DNA from: Alphaproteobacteria bacterium
GTDB lineage: Bacteria > Pseudomonadota > Alphaproteobacteria > UBA6615
Assembly: GCA_002727315.1 (NCBI GenBank)
Contig: PBWR01000006.1
Span: 364,758-428,757, forward strand
DNA length: 64,000 nucleotides
Direction of reading: 5' to 3'
The notes beneath the pieces are model-generated. The model saw nothing but the letters and a program-made list of their open reading frames with translations. It searched no databases and had not been told where the DNA came from. Made by a program: the position numbers and the translations under genes. Positions 54,480 through 62,282 of the stretch are shown here, in pieces (positions within the stretch are counted from its first letter, which is position 1; the number at the start of each line of letters is the position of its first letter).

Positions 54480-54548
54480 GCGAAAGGCAATCCATCATCC
54501 GCCGACGGGTTTGGCGCAAGACAACAGCCGATTGAGACAGCCAACAGG

Positions 54549-55106
54549 CTAGTAGCGATTTTGGTCCAGCATCTGCCGAAGCGTCCCGCGCACGCGGCGA
54601 TGCATCTCTTCAAAGGGTTGCCGGTCGATGTGCTGGCGCGCACCGCAGCGGGGACGCAGGCGGCTAATTTCCTCGACGACGTCCTGCGACATGGTGAACA
54701 TCACGTATCCGTCGCGCGGCAGAATCTGGGTCATCGAGGTGTCGGCATCCTCACTGACATCCAGCCGGATCGAACTCGACAGAAAATGCTCGAAACCGGG
54801 GTGGGGACTCGGCTCGATATCGGTGTAGGTGGCGCGAATATCCGCCACGGTCGAGTCGCTGATCCTTACGAGAAACGCCCGGGTGGGGCCCGGATCGTCG
54901 CCGGACCGCCGCCGAACAATCTCGCGATGCTCGGGTGCCTTGCCGATCACCTCGAAGCATTCGACCGCCGCCAGGCCCAGGTCATAGGCCGGGCGCGCGG
55001 CGGCCTGGGCATGCGCCGCACCACCCGGTGGGATTCCGCCCAATGCGACCGCCTCCAGCGCGATCAGAAGCGCCGAAGAACCGAACCGAATGTCCCGAAG
55101 CTTCAT
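54549..55106 (-). CDS. Hypothetical secreted protein
   Basis: A 185-residue protein with a signal peptide (MKLRDIRFGSSALLIALEAV, cleavage likely after AHAQA). The mature part has two cysteines (VECFEV and RPRCGA) that could form a disulfide, and a helical C-terminus (PFEEMHRRVRGTLRQML). I recognise no family. It lies 5 bp downstream of the polysaccharide-deacetylase gene on the same strand, so they are probably co-transcribed. Periplasmic location is expected. Confidence 0.65.
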   Translation of the reverse strand: MKLRDIRFGSSALLIALEAVALGGIPPGGAAHAQAAARPAYDLGLAAVECFEVIGKAPEHREIVRRRSGDDPGPTRAFLVRISDSTVADIRATYTDIEPSPHPGFEHFLSSSIRLDVSEDADTSMTQILPRDGYVMFTMSQDVVEEISRLRPRCGARQHIDRQPFEEMHRRVRGTLRQMLDQNRY

Positions 55107-55111
55107 GGCAC

Positions 55112-55948
55112 CTATCCCGGATGCACCAGACCGGCCAGCTCCTCATGGGTGGTCATCCACACCCAGTCGATGTCCTTCACGGTCGCGATCGCGTCGCGGA
55201 ACTCGATGGCGCCATAGGGACGCCCGAAGACATGAGCATGGGCGGTGATATCGAGGACCGCCGGCGGACTGCCGATGGTGTCGTACTTTTCGATAATCCG
55301 CTTGAGGACATCGGAATAGGCCTGGGGCGGGTTGCCGTAACGCATGTAGAGCGGCAAGTCGTTGACCTCCATGGTGAACGGGATCGCGGCGATCTGTCCG
55401 GCCGGCGTGTCAAGCATGTAGGGCAGATCGGTGTTGAAATAGTCCAGGTGCCACGTGAAGCCGTTCTCGGCCAGCAGCTCAGCGGTGTTCGCGCTCGGGG
55501 TGCCGCGCGGGCTGGTGAAGCCACGCGGGCGCTTGCCCATCGCATCCTCGAAGAGGGCCATGCCCTTCTTCAGCTCGGCCTCCTCGACGTCGCGCTCCTG
55601 ATACACGGGCAAGGTGTTTTGCATCCACGCATGGGCCGCCACGAAGTGTCCGTCGCCGTCGATCCGGCGCAGCAATTGCGGCCACTTCTCCCCAATGATG
55701 CCGCTGGCATAGGTGCCGCAGGGCACGCCCAGCTCTCCGACGATGTCGAGCAGCCGCGGCGCGCCGATGGTCATGCCGTATTCGGCCCATGAACGCGCCT
55801 GGGTGTCGAGAAAGCCTGCTTTCAGGGGATTGCCCATGGGGCCGATTCCCGGTGCCGCATCGTCGGTCCACGCCTCGCACATGATGTTGACGGAGACGGC
55901 AAGCGTCTTTCCCTTGGGCCAGCCATTCGGCAGTTCGTTCACAGCCAT
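55112..55948 (-). CDS. Polysaccharide deacetylase family protein (PuuE-like)
   Basis: A 278-residue NodB-fold hydrolase related to, but distinct from, the protein at 9905. LAVSVNIMCEAWTDDA replaces the usual TFDDG start, followed by AEYGMTIGAPRLLDIVGE, HFVAAHAWMQNT and RGFTSPRGTPS. DITAHAHVFGRPYG near the C-terminus provides the late His motif. There is no signal peptide, so the substrate is probably a cytoplasmic cyclic amide or N-acyl compound. ATG 55948 follows GGATAGGA. It is divergent from the MetE-like gene at 56090. Confidence 0.85.
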   Translation of the reverse strand: MAVNELPNGWPKGKTLAVSVNIMCEAWTDDAAPGIGPMGNPLKAGFLDTQARSWAEYGMTIGAPRLLDIVGELGVPCGTYASGIIGEKWPQLLRRIDGDGHFVAAHAWMQNTLPVYQERDVEEAELKKGMALFEDAMGKRPRGFTSPRGTPSANTAELLAENGFTWHLDYFNTDLPYMLDTPAGQIAAIPFTMEVNDLPLYMRYGNPPQAYSDVLKRIIEKYDTIGSPPAVLDITAHAHVFGRPYGAIEFRDAIATVKDIDWVWMTTHEELAGLVHPG

Positions 55949-56089
55949 GATGATCGTCCTATCCCTGTTTCTCATTGTTGCGGCCGCGGTTGCAGCCGGG
56001 GCGCGGCCCTGTGATGATGGGCACGAATAAAACCAAAACCGCCGCGCAAGACGGTGGATGTTCATAATTCTCGAACCGGGACCAACGCA

Positions 56090-57112
56090 ATGCTGAAGAC
56101 CACGATTACGGGCAGCCTGCCCAAGCCATCATGGCTTGCGCAACCGGAAAAACTCTGGGCGCCCTGGGCCGCCGAAGGCCCCAAGCAGCTCGAGGAAGCC
56201 AAGCATGACGCGGTGCGGCTCGCGATCCGCGATCAGGAAGAGGCCGGGATCGACATCGTCACGGACGGTGAACAGTCCCGCCAGCATTTCGTCCACGGCA
56301 TCCTGGAGAAGATCGAGGGGATCGACTTCGAGAAGAAGACCCGCATCGGTATCCGCGACGATCGCTACGACGCGGATTGCCCGACGGTGGTTTCGGAACT
56401 GACTCGGCCGGCACCGATCCATGTCGACGAGGTGGTCTTTGCGCGCGCCCATACCGACCGGCCGCTGAAGTTCACCATGCCCGGCCCGATGACCATCGTC
56501 GACACGCTCGCCGATGAGCATTACGGCGACTGGCCGAAGATGGCGATGGCCTTCGCGGAAATTCTCAACGACGAGGCGAAGGAGCTGGTGGCGGCAGGCG
56601 CCAATGCGCTTCAGTTCGATGAACCCGCCTTCAATGTCTATCTCGACGCGGTGCCGACCTGGGGCGTCGAAGCCCTGAACCGGTCCGTCGAGGGGCTCGA
56701 CTGCACGACCGCGGTGCACATCTGCTACGGCTACGGCATCGAGGCGAACCTGCAGTGGAAGGCGACCCTGGGGGATGTCTGGGACCAGTACGAGGCAATT
56801 CTCCCCGCACTGGCGGAAAGCGATATCGACCAGGTCTCGCTGGAATTCGCAGGCTCACGGGTGCCTATGGAGGTGATCAAGCTGCTCGACGGCAAGAAGG
56901 ATGTCCTCGTCGGCGCCGTCGACGTCACGACCCTGACCGCCGAGGCGCCAGAAGAGGTCGCGGCGGTCATTCGCGCGGCGATGGAGTTCACCACGCCCGA
57001 GCGCATTTTCCCCTGCACCAACTGTGGCATGGTCCCCCTGCCCCGGCACGTTTCGCAGGGCAAACTTAAGGCGCTGGGCGCCGGTGCGGCGCTGGTTCGG
57101 GTGGAACTCTAG
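56090..57112 (+). CDS. MetE-core-like cobalamin-independent methyltransferase
   Basis: A 340-residue UROD/MetE-type barrel equal to the C-terminal half of methionine synthase MetE. TTITGSLPKPSWLAQPE begins it, VTDGEQSRQHFVHGI follows, and the zinc site can be read: His and Cys in VHICYGYG, Glu in SLEFAGSR and Cys in CTNCGM. Core-MetE proteins transfer methyl groups to thiols or use other methyl donors. It is followed by an alpha/beta hydrolase after 4 bp and heads a catabolic-looking operon, so a role in demethylation rather than methionine synthesis is possible. Confidence 0.86.
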   Translation: MLKTTITGSLPKPSWLAQPEKLWAPWAAEGPKQLEEAKHDAVRLAIRDQEEAGIDIVTDGEQSRQHFVHGILEKIEGIDFEKKTRIGIRDDRYDADCPTVVSELTRPAPIHVDEVVFARAHTDRPLKFTMPGPMTIVDTLADEHYGDWPKMAMAFAEILNDEAKELVAAGANALQFDEPAFNVYLDAVPTWGVEALNRSVEGLDCTTAVHICYGYGIEANLQWKATLGDVWDQYEAILPALAESDIDQVSLEFAGSRVPMEVIKLLDGKKDVLVGAVDVTTLTAEAPEEVAAVIRAAMEFTTPERIFPCTNCGMVPLPRHVSQGKLKALGAGAALVRVEL

Positions 57113-57116
57113 CCGC

Positions 57117-58001
57117 ATGGCGCATCACGACATCAACGGCGCACGCCTGTGGGTTGAGGTGACCGGGGACGGCCCACCGCTCGTGTTCGCGCACGAGTTC
57201 GGCGGCGACCATCGGTCCTGGCGCCACCAAGTGGACCACTTCAAGTCACGGTTTCGATGCATCACCTACGCCGCGCGCGGGTACCCGCCCTCCGACGTCC
57301 CAGAGGATGAAGACACCTACGGCCAGGACATCGCGACCGCCGACCTGCTTGGTATCCTCGATGCGCTGGATATCGACAAGGCTCACCTGATCGGCCTTAG
57401 CATGGGCGCCTATACCTGTCTGCGGTTCGCCATGGCGAATCCCGAACGCACCAGCTCGGTCGTCGCCGCCAGCGGCGGCTCCGGCTCCTGTCCCGCGACA
57501 CGCGACGGATTCCTGGCCGAGACGATCGCCCTCGCCGACCAGATGCTAGCCCAAGGCAATGTGGATTTCCCCGGCTTCGCCGGCAGCGCCACACGCATCC
57601 AGCTCAAGCTCAAGAACCCCGCCGGCTGGCAGGAATTCGCGGACCATTTCGCCGAACATTCGGCCATGGGTTCGGCCTACACGCTGCGCCGGGTCCAGGC
57701 GGGCCGGCCCTCGCTGTATGATTTCGAGGATGCGCTCGCGGCCGTCTCGACCCCCGTCCTGCTGATGATCGGGGATGAGGATGAGCCCTGCATCGACACC
57801 AACATCTTCCTGAAGCGGACCATGCCCGCAGCCGGGCTGGTGGTGTTCCCGAAAAGTGGCCATCTGATCAATCTCGAGGATCCCGCGGGGTTCAACGCCG
57901 CCATCGATTCCTTCCACGCCGCCATCGGGTCCGGGCAATGGTCGCGTCGCAATGCCTCCTCCACCGGAACCAGTGCTTACCTGTCTTCGGAGGACGCATG
58001 A
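57117..58001 (+). CDS. Alpha/beta hydrolase
   Basis: A 294-residue hydrolase of the epoxide hydrolase/3-oxoadipate enol-lactonase style. PPLVFAHEFGGDHRSW gives the oxyanion strand, GLSMGAYT the nucleophile Ser95, MIGDEDEPC the Asp and KSGHLINLEDP the His. It is cytoplasmic. ATG 57117 lies 4 bp after the MetE-like stop and its own stop overlaps the next start as ATGA, so the operon is tightly coupled. The usual Gly of HGxGG is Glu-Phe here (HEFGG), an uncommon oxyanion loop. Substrate unknown. Confidence 0.87.
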   Translation: MAHHDINGARLWVEVTGDGPPLVFAHEFGGDHRSWRHQVDHFKSRFRCITYAARGYPPSDVPEDEDTYGQDIATADLLGILDALDIDKAHLIGLSMGAYTCLRFAMANPERTSSVVAASGGSGSCPATRDGFLAETIALADQMLAQGNVDFPGFAGSATRIQLKLKNPAGWQEFADHFAEHSAMGSAYTLRRVQAGRPSLYDFEDALAAVSTPVLLMIGDEDEPCIDTNIFLKRTMPAAGLVVFPKSGHLINLEDPAGFNAAIDSFHAAIGSGQWSRRNASSTGTSAYLSSEDA

Positions 58002-59050
58002 GCAAATCCGGCCATATCGTGTCCGCCGCGACCCTGAAGAGCTTCGCCGAATCGATCTTCATCAGCTGCGGTGTCGCCGGCGACCATGCCGAGACCTGGG
58101 CCGACATCCTGGTCTGGGCCAATCTACGCGGCATGGACTCCCATGGGGTACTGCGGATTCCACGCTACATCGCCTACATGGCGAACGGAAACATCCAGGC
58201 GCAGCCGGAGATCAAGGTCGAGAAACGCGACGGCGCCGTCGCCATCATGGATTCTAACTGGGCCCCCGGTCCGGTGGCGATGACGATGGCGATGGATGAA
58301 GCCATCGGCCGCGCTCGCGAATGCCATGTCGGTTGGTGTATCGTTCGCAACATCACCCACGGCGGCGCAATCGGATACTACGCCCTGCAGGCCGCCCAGG
58401 CTGGGTTCGCCGGCATCGTGATCACCGCATCCCGACCGATGATGGCCTATTACGGCGCCAAGGTGGCCGGCGCGTCGACTAATCCGCTGGCGATTGCCGT
58501 GCCGGGCGGCGAGCACCCACCTCTGCTCCTGGATATGTCCACCGCAACCGCCTCTATGGGCAAAATCTTGGCCGCGCAGGATGCGGGCACACCCATTCCC
58601 GACGGCTGGGGCATCGATGCAGACGGGCGGACCACTAACGACGCCAACGCGGTTGCCAGCCTGATGCCACTGGGTGGTGCGAAGGGATCGGGGCTGTCGA
58701 TGATGATCGAGTGCATGGTCAGCCTGTTCGCCAACAATCCCCTGGTAGAACCCAATATCCGCCCCGGCGCCAACCCGACCGGTTACCGCCAGAACGGTTT
58801 GGCCGCCGCGATCGATATCTCGGCCTTCACCGACCTCGACACTTACCGCGGCGAAATCGACAGGCTAGCGCAGGGGCTCAAGGCCCTGCCGCGGGCCGAC
58901 GGGGTCGAGGAAATATATGCGCCGGGCGAGCGCGGCGACGCCGTGCTGGCCGAACGCAGCGCCAACGGCATACCCCTGCCGCCGGTCACCTGGGACCGCC
59001 TCGAGGTGGAGGCGGACAAGCTCGGGATAGCCATGCCGGAGACGCTCTAG
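57998..59050 (+). CDS. Malate/L-lactate dehydrogenase family (Ldh_2) oxidoreductase
   Basis: A 350-residue NAD(P)-dependent oxidoreductase of the YlbC/ComC-like fold, which is not a Rossmann fold. ANLRGMDSHGVLRIPRYI contains the conserved DSHG, RNITHGGAIGYYALQAAQ the second His, and LDMSTATASMGKI the cofactor part. Known members oxidise L-sulfolactate, ureidoglycolate, malate or lactate. GGAGG precedes ATG. Ureidoglycolate dehydrogenase would fit the purine-like flavour of the neighbours, but this is inference. Confidence 0.9.
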   Translation: MSKSGHIVSAATLKSFAESIFISCGVAGDHAETWADILVWANLRGMDSHGVLRIPRYIAYMANGNIQAQPEIKVEKRDGAVAIMDSNWAPGPVAMTMAMDEAIGRARECHVGWCIVRNITHGGAIGYYALQAAQAGFAGIVITASRPMMAYYGAKVAGASTNPLAIAVPGGEHPPLLLDMSTATASMGKILAAQDAGTPIPDGWGIDADGRTTNDANAVASLMPLGGAKGSGLSMMIECMVSLFANNPLVEPNIRPGANPTGYRQNGLAAAIDISAFTDLDTYRGEIDRLAQGLKALPRADGVEEIYAPGERGDAVLAERSANGIPLPPVTWDRLEVEADKLGIAMPETL

Positions 59051-59075
59051 AGACCTCTCACCGGGAGATAGCGGG

Positions 59076-59771
59076 ATGAAGCTTTTCGGCAACGGAATGA
59101 TGATCACGTTCACCGAGGTCGCGGCGGATCTCGAAGACGATTTCAACGAGTGGTACAACCGCGAGCATCTCGACGAACGGGTCGATCTGCCGGGGTTCCG
59201 CCGCGCGCGCCGTTATGAGGCGATCGACGCTAGCATCAAATACATGTCGACCTATGAGTGCGCCAATCCAACCGACATCGGATCACCCACCTACCTGGAC
59301 GTGGTCGCCGACCCGTCCGACTGGTCGCAGCGCATCATGCCCGGATTCACCAAATGGCACCGGATGGTCGGCCGGATCGTGGCAGACAGCGCCCGGGGTA
59401 TGGGGGCCTTTCTGGTGCTGGCACGGTTCTACCCCGACCCCGGTCGAGCTGACGAAACGGAGGCCTGGCTGACCGGCGGGGTTTTGGATGATCTCGCGAG
59501 CCGGCCCCGCCTCACCGGCGCTGCCGCCATGGCCGTCGACCTTGAACTGGATGCCCGCATGACCCGTGCCTTCGGGCAGGAACCGGACCCGAACCAGATC
59601 CCCGAATGGGGAATCCTGATCGAAAGCACCGATCCGGGGACGGTGCGCGATGCGGCGAACGGGCTGGCGGACCAGATGGCGGTCCTGTCTGCGCCTACAA
59701 CCGCACCGGTCATCGAGACCTGGCGGTTCCTCTACGGCAACCAGCGCCTGTCCGACGCGGAGAAGGCATGA
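59076..59771 (+). CDS. EthD/DUF4286-like ferredoxin-fold protein
   Basis: A 231-residue protein. The N-terminal segment FNEWYNREHLDERVDLPGFRRARRYE is typical of dimeric alpha/beta-barrel proteins (EthD, DUF4286) found in degradation clusters. A second, weaker copy follows (ARFYPDPGRADETEAWL, then DLELDARMTR), so the chain probably has two ferredoxin-like modules. The function may be ligand binding or a lyase/monooxygenase-like step; no metal motif is evident. It ends the MetE-like/hydrolase/Ldh_2 operon, 25 bp after the previous stop. Confidence 0.75.
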   Translation: MKLFGNGMMITFTEVAADLEDDFNEWYNREHLDERVDLPGFRRARRYEAIDASIKYMSTYECANPTDIGSPTYLDVVADPSDWSQRIMPGFTKWHRMVGRIVADSARGMGAFLVLARFYPDPGRADETEAWLTGGVLDDLASRPRLTGAAAMAVDLELDARMTRAFGQEPDPNQIPEWGILIESTDPGTVRDAANGLADQMAVLSAPTTAPVIETWRFLYGNQRLSDAEKA

Positions 59772-59781
59772 CCGGAATTCG

Positions 59782-59836
59782 CCTCATCCTGAACCTGGCC
59801 AACGAGAGGCGAGTGCGGCCTCATGCTTCGCAAGCT
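59782..59836. repeat. Decayed copy of the dispersed palindromic repeat
   Basis: CCTCATCCTGAACCTGGCCA and GGCCTCATGCTTCGCAAGCT correspond to the arms of the element at 7659-7723, with GAGAGGCG in the middle but several substitutions and a missing right end. The right end forms the last codons of the amidohydrolase gene at 59835. Confidence 0.55.
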
Positions 59837-60932
59837 AGGCGTCCGGCACCTCGATCCCCAGCAGGGCAGCCGCGTTCGAACCCATCACCAGGGCCTTGTC
59901 GTCGTCCGAAAGGCACTGAACCGAATCTACGTGGCCGACCGGATCGGTCTCCGCCATGTCGTAGGGATAGTCGGTGCCCATGATGATGTGATCCGGGCCC
60001 CACGTCTCGATCAGGTAACGAAGCTGATGCTCGGTGAAGACCACCGTGTCAAAATAGAGCTTTTTCACATACTCGGACGGCGGCTTGGAGATTACCGACC
60101 GACAATCGTCGCGCAGGTGATAGGGGTGGTCGAAACGGCCGGAATAGGCCGGCACATAACCGCCTCCATGGGCAATGCAGATCTTCAGGCCGGGGTACGT
60201 CTCCAGATATCCGTCGAACACGAGATGCCCAACCGCAAGCGCCGATTCGAGCGGATGGCCGATCGTGTTACGGAAATAATGATCGGTCATGCGTTCCTTG
60301 AAGGACGTGCCGATCGGATGCATGAAGATCACCACTCCCAGCTCCTCGACCCGGGCGAAAAACTTCTCCAGCCCGGCACGGGTCAGATCCTGTCCGTTCA
60401 CGTTGGTCGAAATCTCGACGCCGCGCATACCCAGATCGTTGACGCAACGGTCGAGCTCGGCCACCGCGATATCCACATCCTGCAGCGGCACGGTGCACAT
60501 GCCGACGAACCGGTCCGGGTGCTGACCGCAAATTTCCGCGATCCGGTCGTTCACGACATGAGCCGTGTCGCGTGCAAATCCGGCATCATAGGAATAATTG
60601 TAGTGGAACGGCGCCGGCGAGATCGCCTGCACGTCGATACCGCTGGCATCCATATCTGCGATCCGCACCGCCGGATCCGTGAGCTTATCCAGGATGTCCT
60701 GATGCTGCTGGCGGTTGATCGCCGCCGTCACCTCGTTGGTGTCGACATACAGGTTCTTCTGGTCTGCTGCTTCGGCATTCTTGAGCATCTCGTCGGCTTC
60801 CGGGACATGTACATGGCAGTGAATATCGACGGTGAAATGCTTGGAGCCGTTGGACACCGTCTTGGCGTGGCCCTGATCGGCCGCCGGCGCGTATGTGCAT
60901 TTGTGACCGGGCGTGTAACAGGTGAAAAGCAT
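59835..60932 (-). CDS. Amidohydrolase family protein (ACMSD-like decarboxylase)
   Basis: A 365-residue TIM-barrel metalloenzyme of the aminocarboxymuconate-semialdehyde decarboxylase group, which decarboxylates aromatic or ring-cleavage acids. VDIHCHVHVPE carries the HxH zinc site, MDASGIDVQAISPAPFHYNY and LYVDTN-type segments follow, HGGGYVPAYSGRFDH binds metal, and GTDYPYDMAETDPVGH holds the final Asp. The N-terminus MLFTCYTPGHKCTYAP is an unusual Cys/His segment before the barrel. A paralogue lies 35 bp upstream, so the two are one operon. Confidence 0.9.
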   Translation of the reverse strand: MLFTCYTPGHKCTYAPAADQGHAKTVSNGSKHFTVDIHCHVHVPEADEMLKNAEAADQKNLYVDTNEVTAAINRQQHQDILDKLTDPAVRIADMDASGIDVQAISPAPFHYNYSYDAGFARDTAHVVNDRIAEICGQHPDRFVGMCTVPLQDVDIAVAELDRCVNDLGMRGVEISTNVNGQDLTRAGLEKFFARVEELGVVIFMHPIGTSFKERMTDHYFRNTIGHPLESALAVGHLVFDGYLETYPGLKICIAHGGGYVPAYSGRFDHPYHLRDDCRSVISKPPSEYVKKLYFDTVVFTEHQLRYLIETWGPDHIIMGTDYPYDMAETDPVGHVDSVQCLSDDDKALVMGSNAAALLGIEVPDA

Positions 60933-60967
60933 GTCGGATCCCCCAGGACTCTTTGAATGGTGTGGTG

Positions 60968-62059
60968 TCAGTCGAGCTTCAGGAGCTTGGCCGCGTTCTC
61001 GCCGAGAATGGCGCGCTTCTGGTCATCGGACAGGTTCGAGCCCATGACGTGACCCACCGGGTCGGTCTCGGCCATATCGTAGGGATAGTCGGTCCCCATG
61101 ATCACATGGTCCGCACCGTAATGGCTGGCCAGGAATTCGACCTGATCGTGGGTGAAGACAACCGTGTCGAAGTAGAACCGCTCGAGATACTCGCCAGGCC
61201 GCTTGCCAGCGGGCAGCTCGCGCTGCATGTCGTCGCGCAGCGGATGGGCGTGATCGATGCGTCCCGGATAGGCCCCCAGGAACCCACCACCATGGGCGAG
61301 CACGATCTTGAGGCCCGGGTGGCGATCCATCACTCCGTCGAAGATCAGGTAGTGCACCGCCACGGTGGTCGCGAGCGGGTTGCCGATGATGTTCGAGAAG
61401 TAATGGTCCGCCAACCGATCGCCCTTGGCGAAGCCCGACGGGTGGATGAACACGATCACGTCAAGCTCCTCGCATTTCGCCCAGAACGGCTCGAGCCCGG
61501 CCTTTGACAGCTCCTGGCCCGCCACGTCGGCGTTGATCTCGACCCCGCGCATGCCAAGGTCGTTGACCGCGCGCTCGAGTTCCGCGACCGCCAGTTGCGG
61601 GTCCTGCAGGGGGACCGTGCACAGCCCGACGAAGCGGTCGGGATGCTCACCCACCACCTTGGCGATATTGTTGTTCACGGTCTGCGCCACGTCGCGCCCC
61701 AGGCCCGGTTCGGCCCAATAGGCATAGTGGTTCGGTGCGGTCGAGATCGCCTGGACATCGACTCCGGTGGCGTCCATCTCGGCCAGGCGTAGGCACGTAT
61801 CCGTGATCTTGGGCATGATGTCCTGGCCATGGGCCATCTGGAACTTGCGCGTCTCGTCGTTGGCGAACCACAGCAGCGGCTCACTCTTCAGATCGAAGGC
61901 ATCCTTTAGCATGCTGTCCACCTCGGGCACATGCAGATGGCAATGAATGTCGACGGTGCGCACGCCAAGCTGGTCGACCCGGGCGGCGCGCGCGCCGGCA
62001 TCGCTCGCCGGGGCATGATGGGCGCCATGCGCATGGTTGTGGCCGCATTTGAAAAGCAT
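60968..62059 (-). CDS. Amidohydrolase family protein (ACMSD-like, tandem paralogue)
   Basis: A 363-residue barrel enzyme closely related to its downstream neighbour: VDIHCHLHVPEVDSML (His39 and His41), MDATGVDVQAISTAPNHYAYW, FIHPSGFAKGDRL, HGGGFLGAYPGRIDHAHP and GTDYPYDMAETDPVGHV align throughout. The N-terminus begins MLFKCGHNHAHGAHHAP, a His-rich stretch that could chaperone zinc or another metal. It is the first gene of the pair and is divergent from the CoxL-like gene at 62283. Likely substrates are carboxylated aromatics or semialdehydes; not determinable here. Confidence 0.9.
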   Translation of the reverse strand: MLFKCGHNHAHGAHHAPASDAGARAARVDQLGVRTVDIHCHLHVPEVDSMLKDAFDLKSEPLLWFANDETRKFQMAHGQDIMPKITDTCLRLAEMDATGVDVQAISTAPNHYAYWAEPGLGRDVAQTVNNNIAKVVGEHPDRFVGLCTVPLQDPQLAVAELERAVNDLGMRGVEINADVAGQELSKAGLEPFWAKCEELDVIVFIHPSGFAKGDRLADHYFSNIIGNPLATTVAVHYLIFDGVMDRHPGLKIVLAHGGGFLGAYPGRIDHAHPLRDDMQRELPAGKRPGEYLERFYFDTVVFTHDQVEFLASHYGADHVIMGTDYPYDMAETDPVGHVMGSNLSDDQKRAILGENAAKLLKLD

Positions 62060-62185
62060 CCAGGTTCCTCCCCGTCGGCGGTGGTATCGTTATGGTTTCG
62101 GCTGAATGTCGGGTGTTTCCCGGGCCGCCGGAGGCGCGATTATACAGAAGGAAAACCCGGCGGGAAGCCGCAGAAAACAAACGCC

Positions 62186-62205
62186 GGGCATTTCCTGAAA
62201 TGCCC
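62186..62205. promoter_or_regulatory. Perfect 20-bp palindromic hairpin, candidate operator
   Basis: GGGCATTT-CCTG-AAATGCCC has a perfect 8-bp inverted repeat around four bases. It lies between the divergent amidohydrolase and CoxL-like genes, about 80 bp upstream of the latter. A second small palindrome, TAGGA-6-TCCTA, lies at 62228-62243. Either could be the site of a dimeric regulator; no regulator gene is adjacent. Confidence 0.45.
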
Positions 62206-62282
62206 CTCGATGCTATCGTTTTGCGAATAGGAAAATTATCCTAGATCCGGTCATAGAACCGGGCATCGGGGGAGTGCAAACC

